DNA from: Bordetella sp. H567 | GTDB lineage: Bacteria; Pseudomonadota; Gammaproteobacteria; Burkholderiales; Burkholderiaceae_B | Assembly (NCBI RefSeq): GCF_001704295.1 | Contig: NZ_CP012334.1 | Coordinates: 3,608,084 to 3,672,083 of the forward strand | Direction of reading: 5' to 3' | DNA: 64,000 bases | Part shown: positions 53,347 to 61,996 of the stretch, in pieces | Layout: every line of letters begins with the position of its first letter | How positions within the stretch are numbered: position 1 is the stretch's first letter | The notes under the pieces: generated by a model | The model's database searches: none | What the model saw: the letters and a program-made list of their open reading frames with translations, nothing else | What the model was told of the DNA's origin: nothing | Position numbers and translations under genes: made by a program

Positions 53347-54567
53347 TCAGATGATGTTGCGTTCGCGAAGCGCCTGGATCTGCTCGGCGCTCAAGCCCAG
53401 TTCGGCCAGCACCTCGGCCGTGTGCTCGCCCAGCAGCGGCGGCGCGCGGTCCACACGCAGCGCGGCATTGCCGAAGCGCAGCGGGTTCATGACCTGCGGC
53501 ACGGAGCCCGCCACCGGATGCGGCAGATGGCGCAGCATGGCGCGGTGCACGACTTGCGGGTCCTCGAACACCTCCGGCACGGTGTTGATGGAACCCGCCG
53601 GCACGCCGGCCTTTCGCAGTTCCTCCAGCCAGTGCGCGCGCGGCTGGCGCACGAAAGCGGCGTCCAGTACCGGGTCCAGGCTTTCCTGGTTCTTCACGCG
53701 CCGGCCGTTGGTGGCGTAGCGCGCATCGCGGGCCAGGGCCGGCTGGCCGATCACTTCGCATAGCGCGGTGAACTGCGCGTCATTGCCCACCACGATGACG
53801 ATGTCGCCGTCGGCGCAGCTGAAGGTGCGCTGCGGCTGGATGTTGGGATGCGACGTGCCGGTGCGGCGCGGCACGCGCTGGCCCAGCAGGAAATTCATGG
53901 CCTGGTTGGCCAACAGGCCCACCTGCACGTCCAGCATGGCGACATCCACGTATTCGCCCTGCCCTGTCTGGGTGCGGCGCAGCAGCGCCGCCACGATGCC
54001 CAGCGCCGCGTAGACGCCGGTGCTCAGGTCGACGATGGGCACGCCCACTTTCTGCGGCCCCCCGCCGGGCTTGTCGTCGCGCTCGCCGGTGACACTCATC
54101 AGGCCGCCCATGGCCTGGATCAGGAAGTCATAGGCGGGCTCCGCCGCGCGCGGGCCGGTCTGCCCGAAGCCGGTCACGGAGCAATACACCAGCCGCGGAT
54201 TTATCTTCGACAGCGCCGCGTAGTCCAGCCCCAGCCGCGCCAGCGTTCCGACCTTGTAATTCTCCAGCACCACGTCGACGTCCCGGCACAGCGCCTTCAC
54301 CAGCTCCTGGCCATCGCGCGTCTGCAGGTCCAGGGTGATGGAGCGCTTGCCGCGGTTGGTGGCGATGAAGTAGGCCCCATCGGCCGTGTCCTCGCCGGCC
54401 GCGTTCTTCAGGAAGGGCGGGCCCCACGCGCGCGTGTCGTCGCCGCGTCCCGGACGTTCCACCTTGATCACGTCCGCGCCCAGGTCCGCCAGGATCTGGC
54501 TCGCCCACGGCCCGGCCAGCACGCGGCTCAGGTCCAGTACCTTGATGTTCGATAACAGCGGCTGCAA
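53347..54567 (-). CDS. CaiB/BaiF-family (class III) CoA-transferase
   Basis: A 406-aa paralogue of the enzyme at 51213: IKVLDLSRVLAGPWASQILADLG, VLENYKVGTLARLG and the presumed catalytic Asp in VPIVDLSTGVYA. TTG start supported by GAGGGG 6 nt upstream. First gene of a minus-strand run: CaiB - hydratase-like - CaiB - double ACAD - Bug - LysR. Divergent from the second double ACAD, with two dyads between them. Confidence 0.92.
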   Translation of the reverse strand: MQPLLSNIKVLDLSRVLAGPWASQILADLGADVIKVERPGRGDDTRAWGPPFLKNAAGEDTADGAYFIATNRGKRSITLDLQTRDGQELVKALCRDVDVVLENYKVGTLARLGLDYAALSKINPRLVYCSVTGFGQTGPRAAEPAYDFLIQAMGGLMSVTGERDDKPGGGPQKVGVPIVDLSTGVYAALGIVAALLRRTQTGQGEYVDVAMLDVQVGLLANQAMNFLLGQRVPRRTGTSHPNIQPQRTFSCADGDIVIVVGNDAQFTALCEVIGQPALARDARYATNGRRVKNQESLDPVLDAAFVRQPRAHWLEELRKAGVPAGSINTVPEVFEDPQVVHRAMLRHLPHPVAGSVPQVMNPLRFGNAALRVDRAPPLLGEHTAEVLAELGLSAEQIQALRERNII

Positions 54568-54575
54568 GCGTGACC

Positions 54576-54614
54576 CCTCGATTCCTGAATGTGCGGCCAG
54601 TCTAGGAATCGGGG
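54576..54614. promoter_or_regulatory. Inverted repeat overlapping the CaiB ribosome site
   Basis: CCTCGATTCCT (54576-54586) and AGGAATCGGGG (54604-54614) match in 10 of 11 positions as an inverted repeat with a 17-bp spacer. The left arm overlaps the ribosome site of the CaiB gene at 54567, so a protein bound there could block its expression. Confidence 0.45.
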
Positions 54615-54652
54615 CGTGTCCAAGGTACTGGCGCGGAACACAAAGCTGTTAT

Positions 54653-54678
54653 GTGCCTGGCGCTACAGCGCAAGGCAC
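54653..54678. promoter_or_regulatory. Nested dyad upstream of second double ACAD
   Basis: GTGCCT-G-GCGC-TACA-GCGC-A-AGGCAC: a 26-bp dyad with one mismatched pair, 82 bp before the ATG at 54760. Either an operator or a stem-loop in the leader. Confidence 0.45.
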
Positions 54679-54759
54679 GGCAACGCGGTATCTTTGGTCC
54701 GCCCCGTTCAAGCCGGTCCCCTTCAAGCCACCCACCGGAAAGGAAGCGATACGCCACCC

Positions 54760-57093
54760 ATGCAGAATGAAGCCGCCCTCGATGCTTCGGACCTGACGCG
54801 CGTGTTCCAGGACAGCGCGCGGGCTTTCCTGGAACGGGAATCACCCCTGGCGCGCCTGCGCCTGTGGCGCGACCAGGTGCCGGGCTACGACCGCGCGATG
54901 TGGGCGAAGATCGCCGATGCCGGCTGGACGGGCCTGCTGGTGCCGGAGGAATACGGCGGCCTCGGGCTGGGCCTGCGCGAATGCATGGCGATCGGCCAGG
55001 AGATCGGCCGCCATCCCCTGCCGGAACCCGTGCTGGCGGTCGCGGTCCAGGCCGTCGCCGCGCTGAATGCGCTGCGCCCCGCGCCGGCGCGCGACACCTT
55101 GCTGCGGCGCATCACCCAAGGCGGCGCCATCGTCGGCCTGGCGTGGCAGGAGCAGGCGGGAACAATGGAATACGAGCCCCCGACGCTGGCGGTCTGCACG
55201 CGCGACGGCAAGCGGGTGGCGCACGGCCGCAAGCGGTGGGTTCATCCCGGCGCGGCCGATGGCTGGCTGGTCGTGTGCCTTGAAGACGGCCAGGACGCCT
55301 TGTACTGGGTCGCCGCCGGCACGGCGGGATTGCGGGCAGAGACGCAGGCGCGCGTCGACGGCTCGCTGTGCGCCGAACTGGCTTTCGATGGCGCGTTGCT
55401 GCAGGGCCAGGATTGCCTGGCGCGGGGGCCGGCGGTGGAGCGCGCCGTCAGGGCTGCGGACCTTGCCGCGCGCGCGGTGCAATCAGCCGAACTGGCGGGC
55501 ATCGCCCGGCAGGCCTACACCCTGACGCTGGATTACCTGAAGACGCGCGTCCAGTTCGGCCGGCCCATCGGCGCGAACCAGGCGCTGCAGCATCGCATGG
55601 TGGACGCCTATATGCGGATCCGATTGGCCGAAGCGGTGCTGACCGATCCGGCCGGTGACGCGCCGCCGGAGTCGGCACGTTTCCGCGCCTGGGTCTCCCG
55701 GCTGAAAAGCCGTTGTGCGCAGGCCGCGCTCCACATGACGCGGCAGGCGATCCAGCTGCATGGCGCCATCGGCTATACCGACGAGTGCGACGTCGGCCTG
55801 TACCTGAAGCGCGCGCTGCACCTGTGCGGCTGGCTGGGCGGCGAGCGGCAGAACCGCCGGCTGGCGGCCCGCGACCTGGACGAGGAAGCGAGCGCCATTG
55901 CCGCCGCGCCCGCGCTGGCGCCCGAACCCGCGCAGGCCGATGCGAACATCGATTGGAACGCGATGCCGGAAGACGAATTCCGCATGCGCGTGCGGGCCTT
56001 CGTGCGGCAATACTATCCGGCGGCATTGTGCCATCCGCCCCGGCGCCTGCACTGGGCCGATATCCGGGAGTGGTATCTGGCGCTGTCGCGCAAGGGCTGG
56101 CTGGCGCCGGCATGGCCCAGGGCGTACGGCGGCATGGCCCTGGAGCCCGGGCGCATCATCGCGATGATGGAAGAGATGGAAGCCCATGGCGTCGCGCGCA
56201 TGCCGGACCAGGGCATCATCAATATCGGCCCCATTCTTATCCGCTACGGAAGCGAAGCACAGCGCCAGGAATATCTGCCCCGGATACTTTCCGGCGAACA
56301 CATCTGGTGCCAGGGCTATTCGGAGCCCGATGCGGGCTCCGATCTGGCCTCCCTGCGCACGGAGGCCATCGTCGACGGCGACGATTTCGTGGTGACGGGC
56401 CAGAAGATCTGGACCACGCTGGCGCAGGACGCCACCCATATCTTCATGCTGGTGCGCACGGACAAGACCGCGAAGAAACAGGCCGGCATCAGCTTCCTGC
56501 TGTCGCCACTCGATATCCCGGGCATCACGGTCAGGCCGATCCGCAACATCGGCGGCGAAGAGGAATTCTGTGTAGTGTTTTTCGACCAGGTGCGCGTGCC
56601 GCGCGCCAACCTGGTGGGCCAACCGAACCAGGGCTGGACCATCGCCAAGGCGCTATTGGAATACGAGCGCATCTTCGTGGGCAGTCCCGGCCAGGCGCGC
56701 TATGCGCTGAACCAGCTGCGCAGGACCGGCCAGATGCATGGCCTGTTCGCCAGCGAAACCTTCGCCGACCGGTACGCGGCCAGCTTGCTGGACGTGGCCG
56801 ATCTGCAATCGCTGTACGCGGGCTTCGCCGACATCGTCAAGCGCGGCGAAAAATTGCCTGCCAGCGTATCGCTGCTGAAGATTTGGGCGACCGAAGTCTA
56901 TACACGCATCGCGATGGAAATCGTGGAATGGTCATTCGAGCGCGGCGCGGATGCCCAGCCCTTCATGGCCGGGGACACGCGGATCACCCCGGCGGGCCGG
57001 CTGTACAACGCCGCGGTCACCACGATCTACGGCGGCACCAACGAAATCCAACGGAACATTCTGGCCAAACAGGTCCTGGAGCTTCCCATGTGA
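54760..57093 (+). CDS. Double (fused) acyl-CoA dehydrogenase
   Basis: A 777-aa paralogue of the protein at 48874 with the same two-unit plan. Unit 1: GWTGLLVPEEYGGLGLGL, RVQFGRPIGANQALQHRMVD and HGAIGYTDECDVGLYLKRA; unit 2: CQGYSEPDAGSDLASLRTEA, VTGQKIWTTLAQDATHIFML and GGTNEIQRNILAKQVLEL. In unit 2 the Glu before GT is Gly. It is divergent from the CaiB run and is followed, 64 bp downstream, by a Bug gene. It likely oxidises a related but different acyl-CoA. The ribosome site is weak. Confidence 0.9.
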   Translation: MQNEAALDASDLTRVFQDSARAFLERESPLARLRLWRDQVPGYDRAMWAKIADAGWTGLLVPEEYGGLGLGLRECMAIGQEIGRHPLPEPVLAVAVQAVAALNALRPAPARDTLLRRITQGGAIVGLAWQEQAGTMEYEPPTLAVCTRDGKRVAHGRKRWVHPGAADGWLVVCLEDGQDALYWVAAGTAGLRAETQARVDGSLCAELAFDGALLQGQDCLARGPAVERAVRAADLAARAVQSAELAGIARQAYTLTLDYLKTRVQFGRPIGANQALQHRMVDAYMRIRLAEAVLTDPAGDAPPESARFRAWVSRLKSRCAQAALHMTRQAIQLHGAIGYTDECDVGLYLKRALHLCGWLGGERQNRRLAARDLDEEASAIAAAPALAPEPAQADANIDWNAMPEDEFRMRVRAFVRQYYPAALCHPPRRLHWADIREWYLALSRKGWLAPAWPRAYGGMALEPGRIIAMMEEMEAHGVARMPDQGIINIGPILIRYGSEAQRQEYLPRILSGEHIWCQGYSEPDAGSDLASLRTEAIVDGDDFVVTGQKIWTTLAQDATHIFMLVRTDKTAKKQAGISFLLSPLDIPGITVRPIRNIGGEEEFCVVFFDQVRVPRANLVGQPNQGWTIAKALLEYERIFVGSPGQARYALNQLRRTGQMHGLFASETFADRYAASLLDVADLQSLYAGFADIVKRGEKLPASVSLLKIWATEVYTRIAMEIVEWSFERGADAQPFMAGDTRITPAGRLYNAAVTTIYGGTNEIQRNILAKQVLELPM

Positions 57094-57157
57094 CCGCCGC
57101 CCCGAATGCGCGCCGCGCCCGCGGCGCCGTATTGCCATAACGAAAACGGAGACAAGA

Positions 57158-58132
57158 ATGACCATGCAGAAATTCCTGCGGGCCGCGGCCCTGTGGGCGC
57201 TGTGCGCCGTGGCGGGAACCGCCATCGGGGCGACGAACTTCCCCAGCCATCCGCTGCGCATGATCGTACCGTTCGCCCCCGGCGGCGGGGCCGACCTTAC
57301 CGCCCGCATGATCGCGGAGCCCTTGGGCAAGCTGCTGGGCCAGCCCGTCGTCGTGGAGAACAAGCCTAGCGCCGGCGGCACCCTGGGCGCGACACAGGTG
57401 GCGCGCGCCACGTCCGACGGCTACACCCTGCTCTACACCACCCCGGGGCCGCAGATCACCAACCCCTATCTGATGAAGAGCCTGCCCTATGACCCGCGCA
57501 AGGACCTGGTCCCCGTGTCCGAGCTGGCCGTCGTGCCCAGCGTGCTGGTGGCGGCCAAGCGCCTGAACGTGTCCACCGTGCGCGAACTGGTCCAGTACGC
57601 CGCCGCCCATCCGCATGAGGTGCGCTTCGCCAGCGCCGGCATCGGCGCCAGCAGCCACCTCTCTGGAGAGCTGTTCAAGGCGATGGCCAATGTGCAGATC
57701 GACCACGTGCCGTACGCGGGTACCGGCGCCGCCCTGCGCGACGTGCTGGGCGGGACGGTGGAAATCGCCATCGACAGCGTCGCGGTGTATCTGCCCTATA
57801 TCCAGTCCGGCGCGGTCAAGGCCCTGGGCGTCACCACACCCACGGAGCTGCCCATGCTGCCCGGCGTCCCGCCCATCGGCAAGGATCTGGCCGGATTCGA
57901 TGCATCGCCCGTCAACTACCTGTCCGCGCCCGCCGGCACGCCGCCGGAGGTCATCGCGAAACTCAACGCCGCCGTGGTCGAAGTGTTGAAATCTGCCGAC
58001 CTGCGCAAGCGCATGATGGACATCGGGCTGCTGCCGGAAAGCAGTACGCCGCAGGCCATGGCGGCGCTGATCGATGCCGAATCGTCCAAATGGAAGAAGG
58101 TAATAGAAATGTCGGGCGCGCGCCTGGACTGA
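57158..58132 (+). CDS. Bug/TctC family tripartite tricarboxylate receptor
   Basis: A 324-aa receptor with signal peptide (FLRAAALWALCAVAGTAIGA), LRMIVPFAPGGGADLTARMI and VENKPSAGGTLGATQ loops. GGAG lies about 7 nt before the ATG. Downstream of the second double acyl-CoA dehydrogenase on the same strand; convergent with another Bug gene 23 bp away. Ligand unknown. Confidence 0.92.
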   Translation: MTMQKFLRAAALWALCAVAGTAIGATNFPSHPLRMIVPFAPGGGADLTARMIAEPLGKLLGQPVVVENKPSAGGTLGATQVARATSDGYTLLYTTPGPQITNPYLMKSLPYDPRKDLVPVSELAVVPSVLVAAKRLNVSTVRELVQYAAAHPHEVRFASAGIGASSHLSGELFKAMANVQIDHVPYAGTGAALRDVLGGTVEIAIDSVAVYLPYIQSGAVKALGVTTPTELPMLPGVPPIGKDLAGFDASPVNYLSAPAGTPPEVIAKLNAAVVEVLKSADLRKRMMDIGLLPESSTPQAMAALIDAESSKWKKVIEMSGARLD

Positions 58133-58155
58133 GGCGCCGACGCGCGCCCCGCGCC

Positions 58156-59133
58156 TCAATTGGCCTTGATCTGGTTCTCGGCGATGACGCTCTTCCACGT
58201 TCTTGTCTGATCCGCGATGAACTGCGTGGACTCGACAGGTGAAGCGCCCATGGGCTCCCCGCCCATATCGATCAGCTGCTTGTGCACCGTGGGGTCGTTG
58301 ACCGCGGCATGCGCGGCGGCGGCGAGCTTATCCACTACGGCTTGCGGTGTACCCGCCGGCACGAACAGCGCGTTCCACTCATACGCCTGCATGGGCGTTC
58401 CCGCCTCCGCCATCGTGGGCACGTCCGGCAAGCCGGCGCTGCGAGCGGCGCCGGTGATGGCCAGCGGCGTCACCTTGCCGCTCTGGATGAAGGGCAGCGC
58501 CGAGGCACCATTGGCGAACATGATCGGAACCTGGCCGCCGGCGACGTCCGTCAAGGCCGGGCCGCCTCCCTTGTAGGGGATATGCACCAGCTGTCCCTGG
58601 ATCTTGCTGGCGAACAGCGCGCCCGCAAGGTGCTGGACGGATCCGGTCCCTGACGAGGCGTAGGAGACCTTGCCGGGCTCCTTGTGCACCAGGTCGATCA
58701 GCGACTTCACGTCGCCGACAGGGAACTTGGGATTCTTGACCAGGATGTTGGGAAACTTCACCAGTACCGAAACCGGGGTGAAGTCCTTCGCGGCGTTGTA
58801 AGGCAGCGAGGGATACAGCGTGGGATTGATGGAAAAGCCCGTGGCGTCCAGCATGACGGTGTAGCCGTCCGGCGCGCTGCGCGCCAGCGTGTTGGCGCCG
58901 ATCTGCCCGTTCGCGCCGGGGCGATTTTCCACGATGAACTGCTGGCCGAGCGACGTCGTCATCTTCGCGGCGACCAGGCGCGCGACGATGTCCGCGCCGC
59001 CTCCGGGCGGATAGGTGACGATCAGGCGAACAGGCTTGTCCGGATAACCGGCTGCCTGGCCCGTCGCGGCGACCAATGACAATGAAACGGCGGTCAGGGC
59101 AGCAAGCAAGTGACGATGAATCGGGGTGGACAT
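58156..59133 (-). CDS. Bug/TctC family tripartite tricarboxylate receptor
   Basis: A 325-aa receptor: signal peptide LLAALTAVSLSLVAATGQA, YPDKPVRLIVTYPPGGGADIV and VENRPGANGQIGANT loops, DVPTMAEAGTPMQ. It lies downstream of the hydratase-like gene at 59243 on the same strand (109-bp gap). Tail-to-tail with the Bug gene at 57158, though the two differ clearly in sequence, so this is not a recent inverted duplication. Confidence 0.93.
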   Translation of the reverse strand: MSTPIHRHLLAALTAVSLSLVAATGQAAGYPDKPVRLIVTYPPGGGADIVARLVAAKMTTSLGQQFIVENRPGANGQIGANTLARSAPDGYTVMLDATGFSINPTLYPSLPYNAAKDFTPVSVLVKFPNILVKNPKFPVGDVKSLIDLVHKEPGKVSYASSGTGSVQHLAGALFASKIQGQLVHIPYKGGGPALTDVAGGQVPIMFANGASALPFIQSGKVTPLAITGAARSAGLPDVPTMAEAGTPMQAYEWNALFVPAGTPQAVVDKLAAAAHAAVNDPTVHKQLIDMGGEPMGASPVESTQFIADQTRTWKSVIAENQIKAN

Positions 59134-59242
59134 CTATGTCTCCTTCGTGTCCATTGATAGGAAGCGGCAGCGAAGGCGGCCGCTATTCGACAACCGTGGG
59201 GCCAACCGGGACCCTTACGGCCACGGTGGGCAACCGAAGCGC

Positions 59243-60031
59243 TCAGCGCCCCTGGAATTTCGGCGCGCGTTTTTCCGCCCAAGCGGCCACGCCTTCCTTC
59301 AGGTCGGCCGAGCGCAGGGTCTCGGCTTCCCGCTCCTTGAAAGCGTCGACATCGAAATCGCCTCGCGCCAGGGCATCTATGGCTTGTTTGGCGCCGCGTA
59401 TCGCCAAGGGCGCCTGTTCGCACAAACGGTCGGTCAGCCGCGCGATGCGGCGGTCCAGTTCTTCTTCGGCGACCAGTTCATTGAGGAAGCCCATGCGCAG
59501 CATGGCGGCCGCATCCAGCTTTTCCCCGAGCAGGAACAACTCCTTGGCGTGGCGCACGCCCAGGCGCTGGGTGAAGCGCCGTATGCCCGACGGGTAGTAC
59601 AGAAGTCCCAACTGCGCGGCGGGCATGAACATTTCCGTGGCGGACGTGCCGATGCGCAGGTCGCAGGCCAGGGCCAGGTCGGTCGCGCCGCCATAGACAC
59701 CGCCATGCAGGCGGGCGATGGTGGGCTGCGGCAGGCGCTCCACCGCTTCCACCACCGCCTCGAACGGGTTGTCCAACGGTCCCACCGGTGTGTTTTCGGC
59801 GATGGAAAGGATGCGGCGGATGTCATAGCCGGCGCAGAAATGCCGCCCTTCCGCCTCCAGGACCACCGCGCGCACCGTCGTGTCCCGGGACAGGCGGGCG
59901 CAGAAATCCAGCAAGGTCTGCAGGTCCTCCGGCTCCAGGCGGTTGGCATGGGCGGGGCGCTGCAGCCTGATGCGCGCCAAGTATCCTTGCACGTTCAAGG
60001 ACGGGGGTAGTGACTTTTTTTCGTCGTCCAT
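59243..60031 (-). CDS. Enoyl-CoA hydratase/isomerase family protein
   Basis: A 262-aa crotonase-fold protein with the oxyanion loop HFCAGYDIRRIL. At the first catalytic Glu position there is Asp (GGATDLALACDL), and at the second Ala (FMPAAQLGLLYYP), so standard hydration is doubtful. Divergent from the GntR gene; its presumed TATAAA (minus strand, 60062-60057) overlaps the dyad in that gap. No ribosome site is seen before the ATG. Confidence 0.88.
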   Translation of the reverse strand: MDDEKKSLPPSLNVQGYLARIRLQRPAHANRLEPEDLQTLLDFCARLSRDTTVRAVVLEAEGRHFCAGYDIRRILSIAENTPVGPLDNPFEAVVEAVERLPQPTIARLHGGVYGGATDLALACDLRIGTSATEMFMPAAQLGLLYYPSGIRRFTQRLGVRHAKELFLLGEKLDAAAMLRMGFLNELVAEEELDRRIARLTDRLCEQAPLAIRGAKQAIDALARGDFDVDAFKEREAETLRSADLKEGVAAWAEKRAPKFQGR

Positions 60032-60048
60032 TTAATTCACTTTGCCGT

Positions 60049-60083
60049 TTGTGTAATTTATATAGGTCATTCTATAATTTATA
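60049..60083. promoter_or_regulatory. Overlapping divergent promoters with dyad (GntR operator candidate)
   Basis: An AT-rich island. A perfect TATAAT (60073-60078) with TTGTGT (60049-60054) 18 bp upstream faces the GntR gene. TATAG-GTCATT-CTATA (60061-60076) is a dyad covering it, and TATAAA on the minus strand (60062-60057) faces the hydratase-like gene. FadR/GntR regulators often bind such sites and repress both directions. Confidence 0.5.
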
Positions 60084-60099
60084 CCGTGGAATCTGCAAT

Positions 60100-60810
60100 A
60101 TGAAAGAGAAGACGAAAACCAACTTCGCGCTGGTCATCCGCGCCAAGATCGAGGAAGACATGCTTGCCGGCACCTATGCGCCCGGCGAAGCGCTGGACGA
60201 ACTCGTCCTCGCGGAGCGCTACGGCGTGTCCCGCACGCCCATCCGGGAGGCCATCCAGCTGCTGGAGGTCCAGGGCCTGGCCTATCGGGTTCCCCGCGGC
60301 GGGGCCTTCGTCGCCAAGCTGTCGAGCAAGGACCTGCTTGCGCTGCTGGAACTGCTCGCCTACCAGGAGGGGCTATGCGCGATGCTCGCCGCCCGGCGCA
60401 TGGCACCCGAAGCCCTGCCCCTGTTGCGCGAAATCGTGGACCGCTGCGATGTGGCCGCCACGCAGGGGGATGTCGAGGCCTACGCCCGCGAGAACATGGC
60501 GTTCCATGAGCTGCTGTACGCCAGTTGCCGCAATGAATTCCTGACCCGCGAGGTCACCATCCTGCGCAAGCGCTCGCAGCTGTACCGGCGCAACAACTTC
60601 CACCAGTCCGGCCGGATGACCGAGTCCGCGGCCGACCACCGGCGCATCCTGGAAGCGATCGAAAAGCAGGACGAAATGGCGGCGTTCCGCGCCGCGGTCG
60701 ACCACATCGCCGTGGCCGGCAGGTCGTTCGCTGAATTCCTTATGACATTGCCCGACGAGTTCATTGCGGACACGAACCGGGCGGCATCCCTCCCATCCGA
60801 GGAAACCTAG
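60100..60810 (+). CDS. GntR-family (FadR/FCD) transcriptional regulator
   Basis: A 236-aa regulator: winged helix near the N-terminus (GEALDELVLAERYGVSRTPIREAIQLLE, with the SRTPIREA recognition motif), then the all-helical FCD effector domain (about 85-225; the metal/ligand His set includes ENMAFHELLY and DHRRILEAI). It probably senses an acid or acyl-CoA and controls the downstream CoA-transferase (10 bp away) and the divergent hydratase-like and Bug genes. Confidence 0.92.
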   Translation: MKEKTKTNFALVIRAKIEEDMLAGTYAPGEALDELVLAERYGVSRTPIREAIQLLEVQGLAYRVPRGGAFVAKLSSKDLLALLELLAYQEGLCAMLAARRMAPEALPLLREIVDRCDVAATQGDVEAYARENMAFHELLYASCRNEFLTREVTILRKRSQLYRRNNFHQSGRMTESAADHRRILEAIEKQDEMAAFRAAVDHIAVAGRSFAEFLMTLPDEFIADTNRAASLPSEET

Positions 60811-60820
60811 AGAGGCATTG

Positions 60821-61990
60821 ATGGCACTTTCCCGTTCCGGCAAGACTGGTCCCCTGAGCGACCTGATCGTGGTCGACCTGACACGCTATCTGTCCGGCCC
60901 TTACTGCACGCTGCTGCTGGCCGACCTCGGCGCTCGCGTCATCAAGATCGAGAGCCCGGGCAACGGCGACGACTCGCGCTACGTGCCGCCCATCGAAGAC
61001 GGGAAATCCGCGTACTTCATGTCCATCAATCGCGGCAAGGAATCGATCGCGCTGGACCTGAAGAACCCCGAGCACCGCGCCGTTCTGGAAAACATGCTGG
61101 AAGGGGCGGACATCCTGGTGGAGAACTTCCGGCCCGGCGTGATGGACAAACTGGGCTACTCCGCCGACTTCATTGCCGAGCGGTATCCCTCGCTGGTCTA
61201 CGGATCCATATCCGGCTTCGGCCAGACAGGCCCCTGGCGCGACTTGCCCGCCTACGACCTGGTCGTGCAGGCACTCAGCGGCATGATGAGCATCAATGGC
61301 TACCCCGACGGTCCGCCCACGCGGGTCGGAACCTCCATCGGCGACCTGTGCGCCGGTGTCTACGCGGCGCTGGCCATCGTGGCCGCGGTCAACGAGCGCC
61401 GCCGCACCGGGCGCGGCAGCCGGGTCGACGTCGCGATGCTGGATTGCCAGGTGGCGCTGCTGGAAAGCCATTACATGCGCCACAACGTGACGGGCGAGGA
61501 GCCGGGACGTGTCGGCTCGCGCCACCCCCTCATCACGCCTTTCGACACCTTTTCCTGCGCGGACGGCTATATCGTCATCTGCACCGTGGGCGATGCGATG
61601 TACCGCAACCTGGTGAAGGCCATCGGCTTGCCGGCGCTGGCCGAGCACCCGCTGTACCTCACGCCCAAGGACCGCCTGGCCAACGGCGAAGCGCTCAAGC
61701 GTGAACTGGAAGCGCATCTGGGCAAGGCGGGCCGCGAGCACTGGATGAAAATCATCGGCGCGGCCGGCATCCCGTGCAGCCCGATCAACACCATTCCGGA
61801 AATGGCCGACAGCGAGCAGCTGAAGGCGCGCGGCGTGTTCGTCAATGTGCAGGCGGACGGCTTCGCATACCGGGCGGTGCGCACGCCCGTCCTTGCACGG
61901 CCCGGCTTCGATCCCGCCTTCCACGAGCGCGCACCGATGATCGACGAGGACGGCGACCGGATACGCGCCGAACTGGCGCAGACGCGATAA
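60821..61990 (+). CDS. CaiB/BaiF-family (class III) CoA-transferase
   Basis: A 389-aa enzyme: LIVVDLTRYLSGPYCTLLLADLG, VIKIESPGNGDDSR, ENFRPGVMDKLG and the presumed catalytic Asp in TSIGDLCAGVYA. It differs from the two transferases at 51213 and 53347 (GPY instead of GPW), so it belongs to another branch. AGAGG lies 5 nt before the ATG; it follows the GntR gene by 10 bp. Third CoA-activation module of the region. Confidence 0.92.
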   Translation: MALSRSGKTGPLSDLIVVDLTRYLSGPYCTLLLADLGARVIKIESPGNGDDSRYVPPIEDGKSAYFMSINRGKESIALDLKNPEHRAVLENMLEGADILVENFRPGVMDKLGYSADFIAERYPSLVYGSISGFGQTGPWRDLPAYDLVVQALSGMMSINGYPDGPPTRVGTSIGDLCAGVYAALAIVAAVNERRRTGRGSRVDVAMLDCQVALLESHYMRHNVTGEEPGRVGSRHPLITPFDTFSCADGYIVICTVGDAMYRNLVKAIGLPALAEHPLYLTPKDRLANGEALKRELEAHLGKAGREHWMKIIGAAGIPCSPINTIPEMADSEQLKARGVFVNVQADGFAYRAVRTPVLARPGFDPAFHERAPMIDEDGDRIRAELAQTR

Positions 61991-61996
61991 GAGAGT

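Noticed and set aside
57158-59133. The two convergent Bug genes as a recent inverted duplication
   Set aside because: Signal peptides and ligand loops differ at many positions; they are ordinary distant paralogues.
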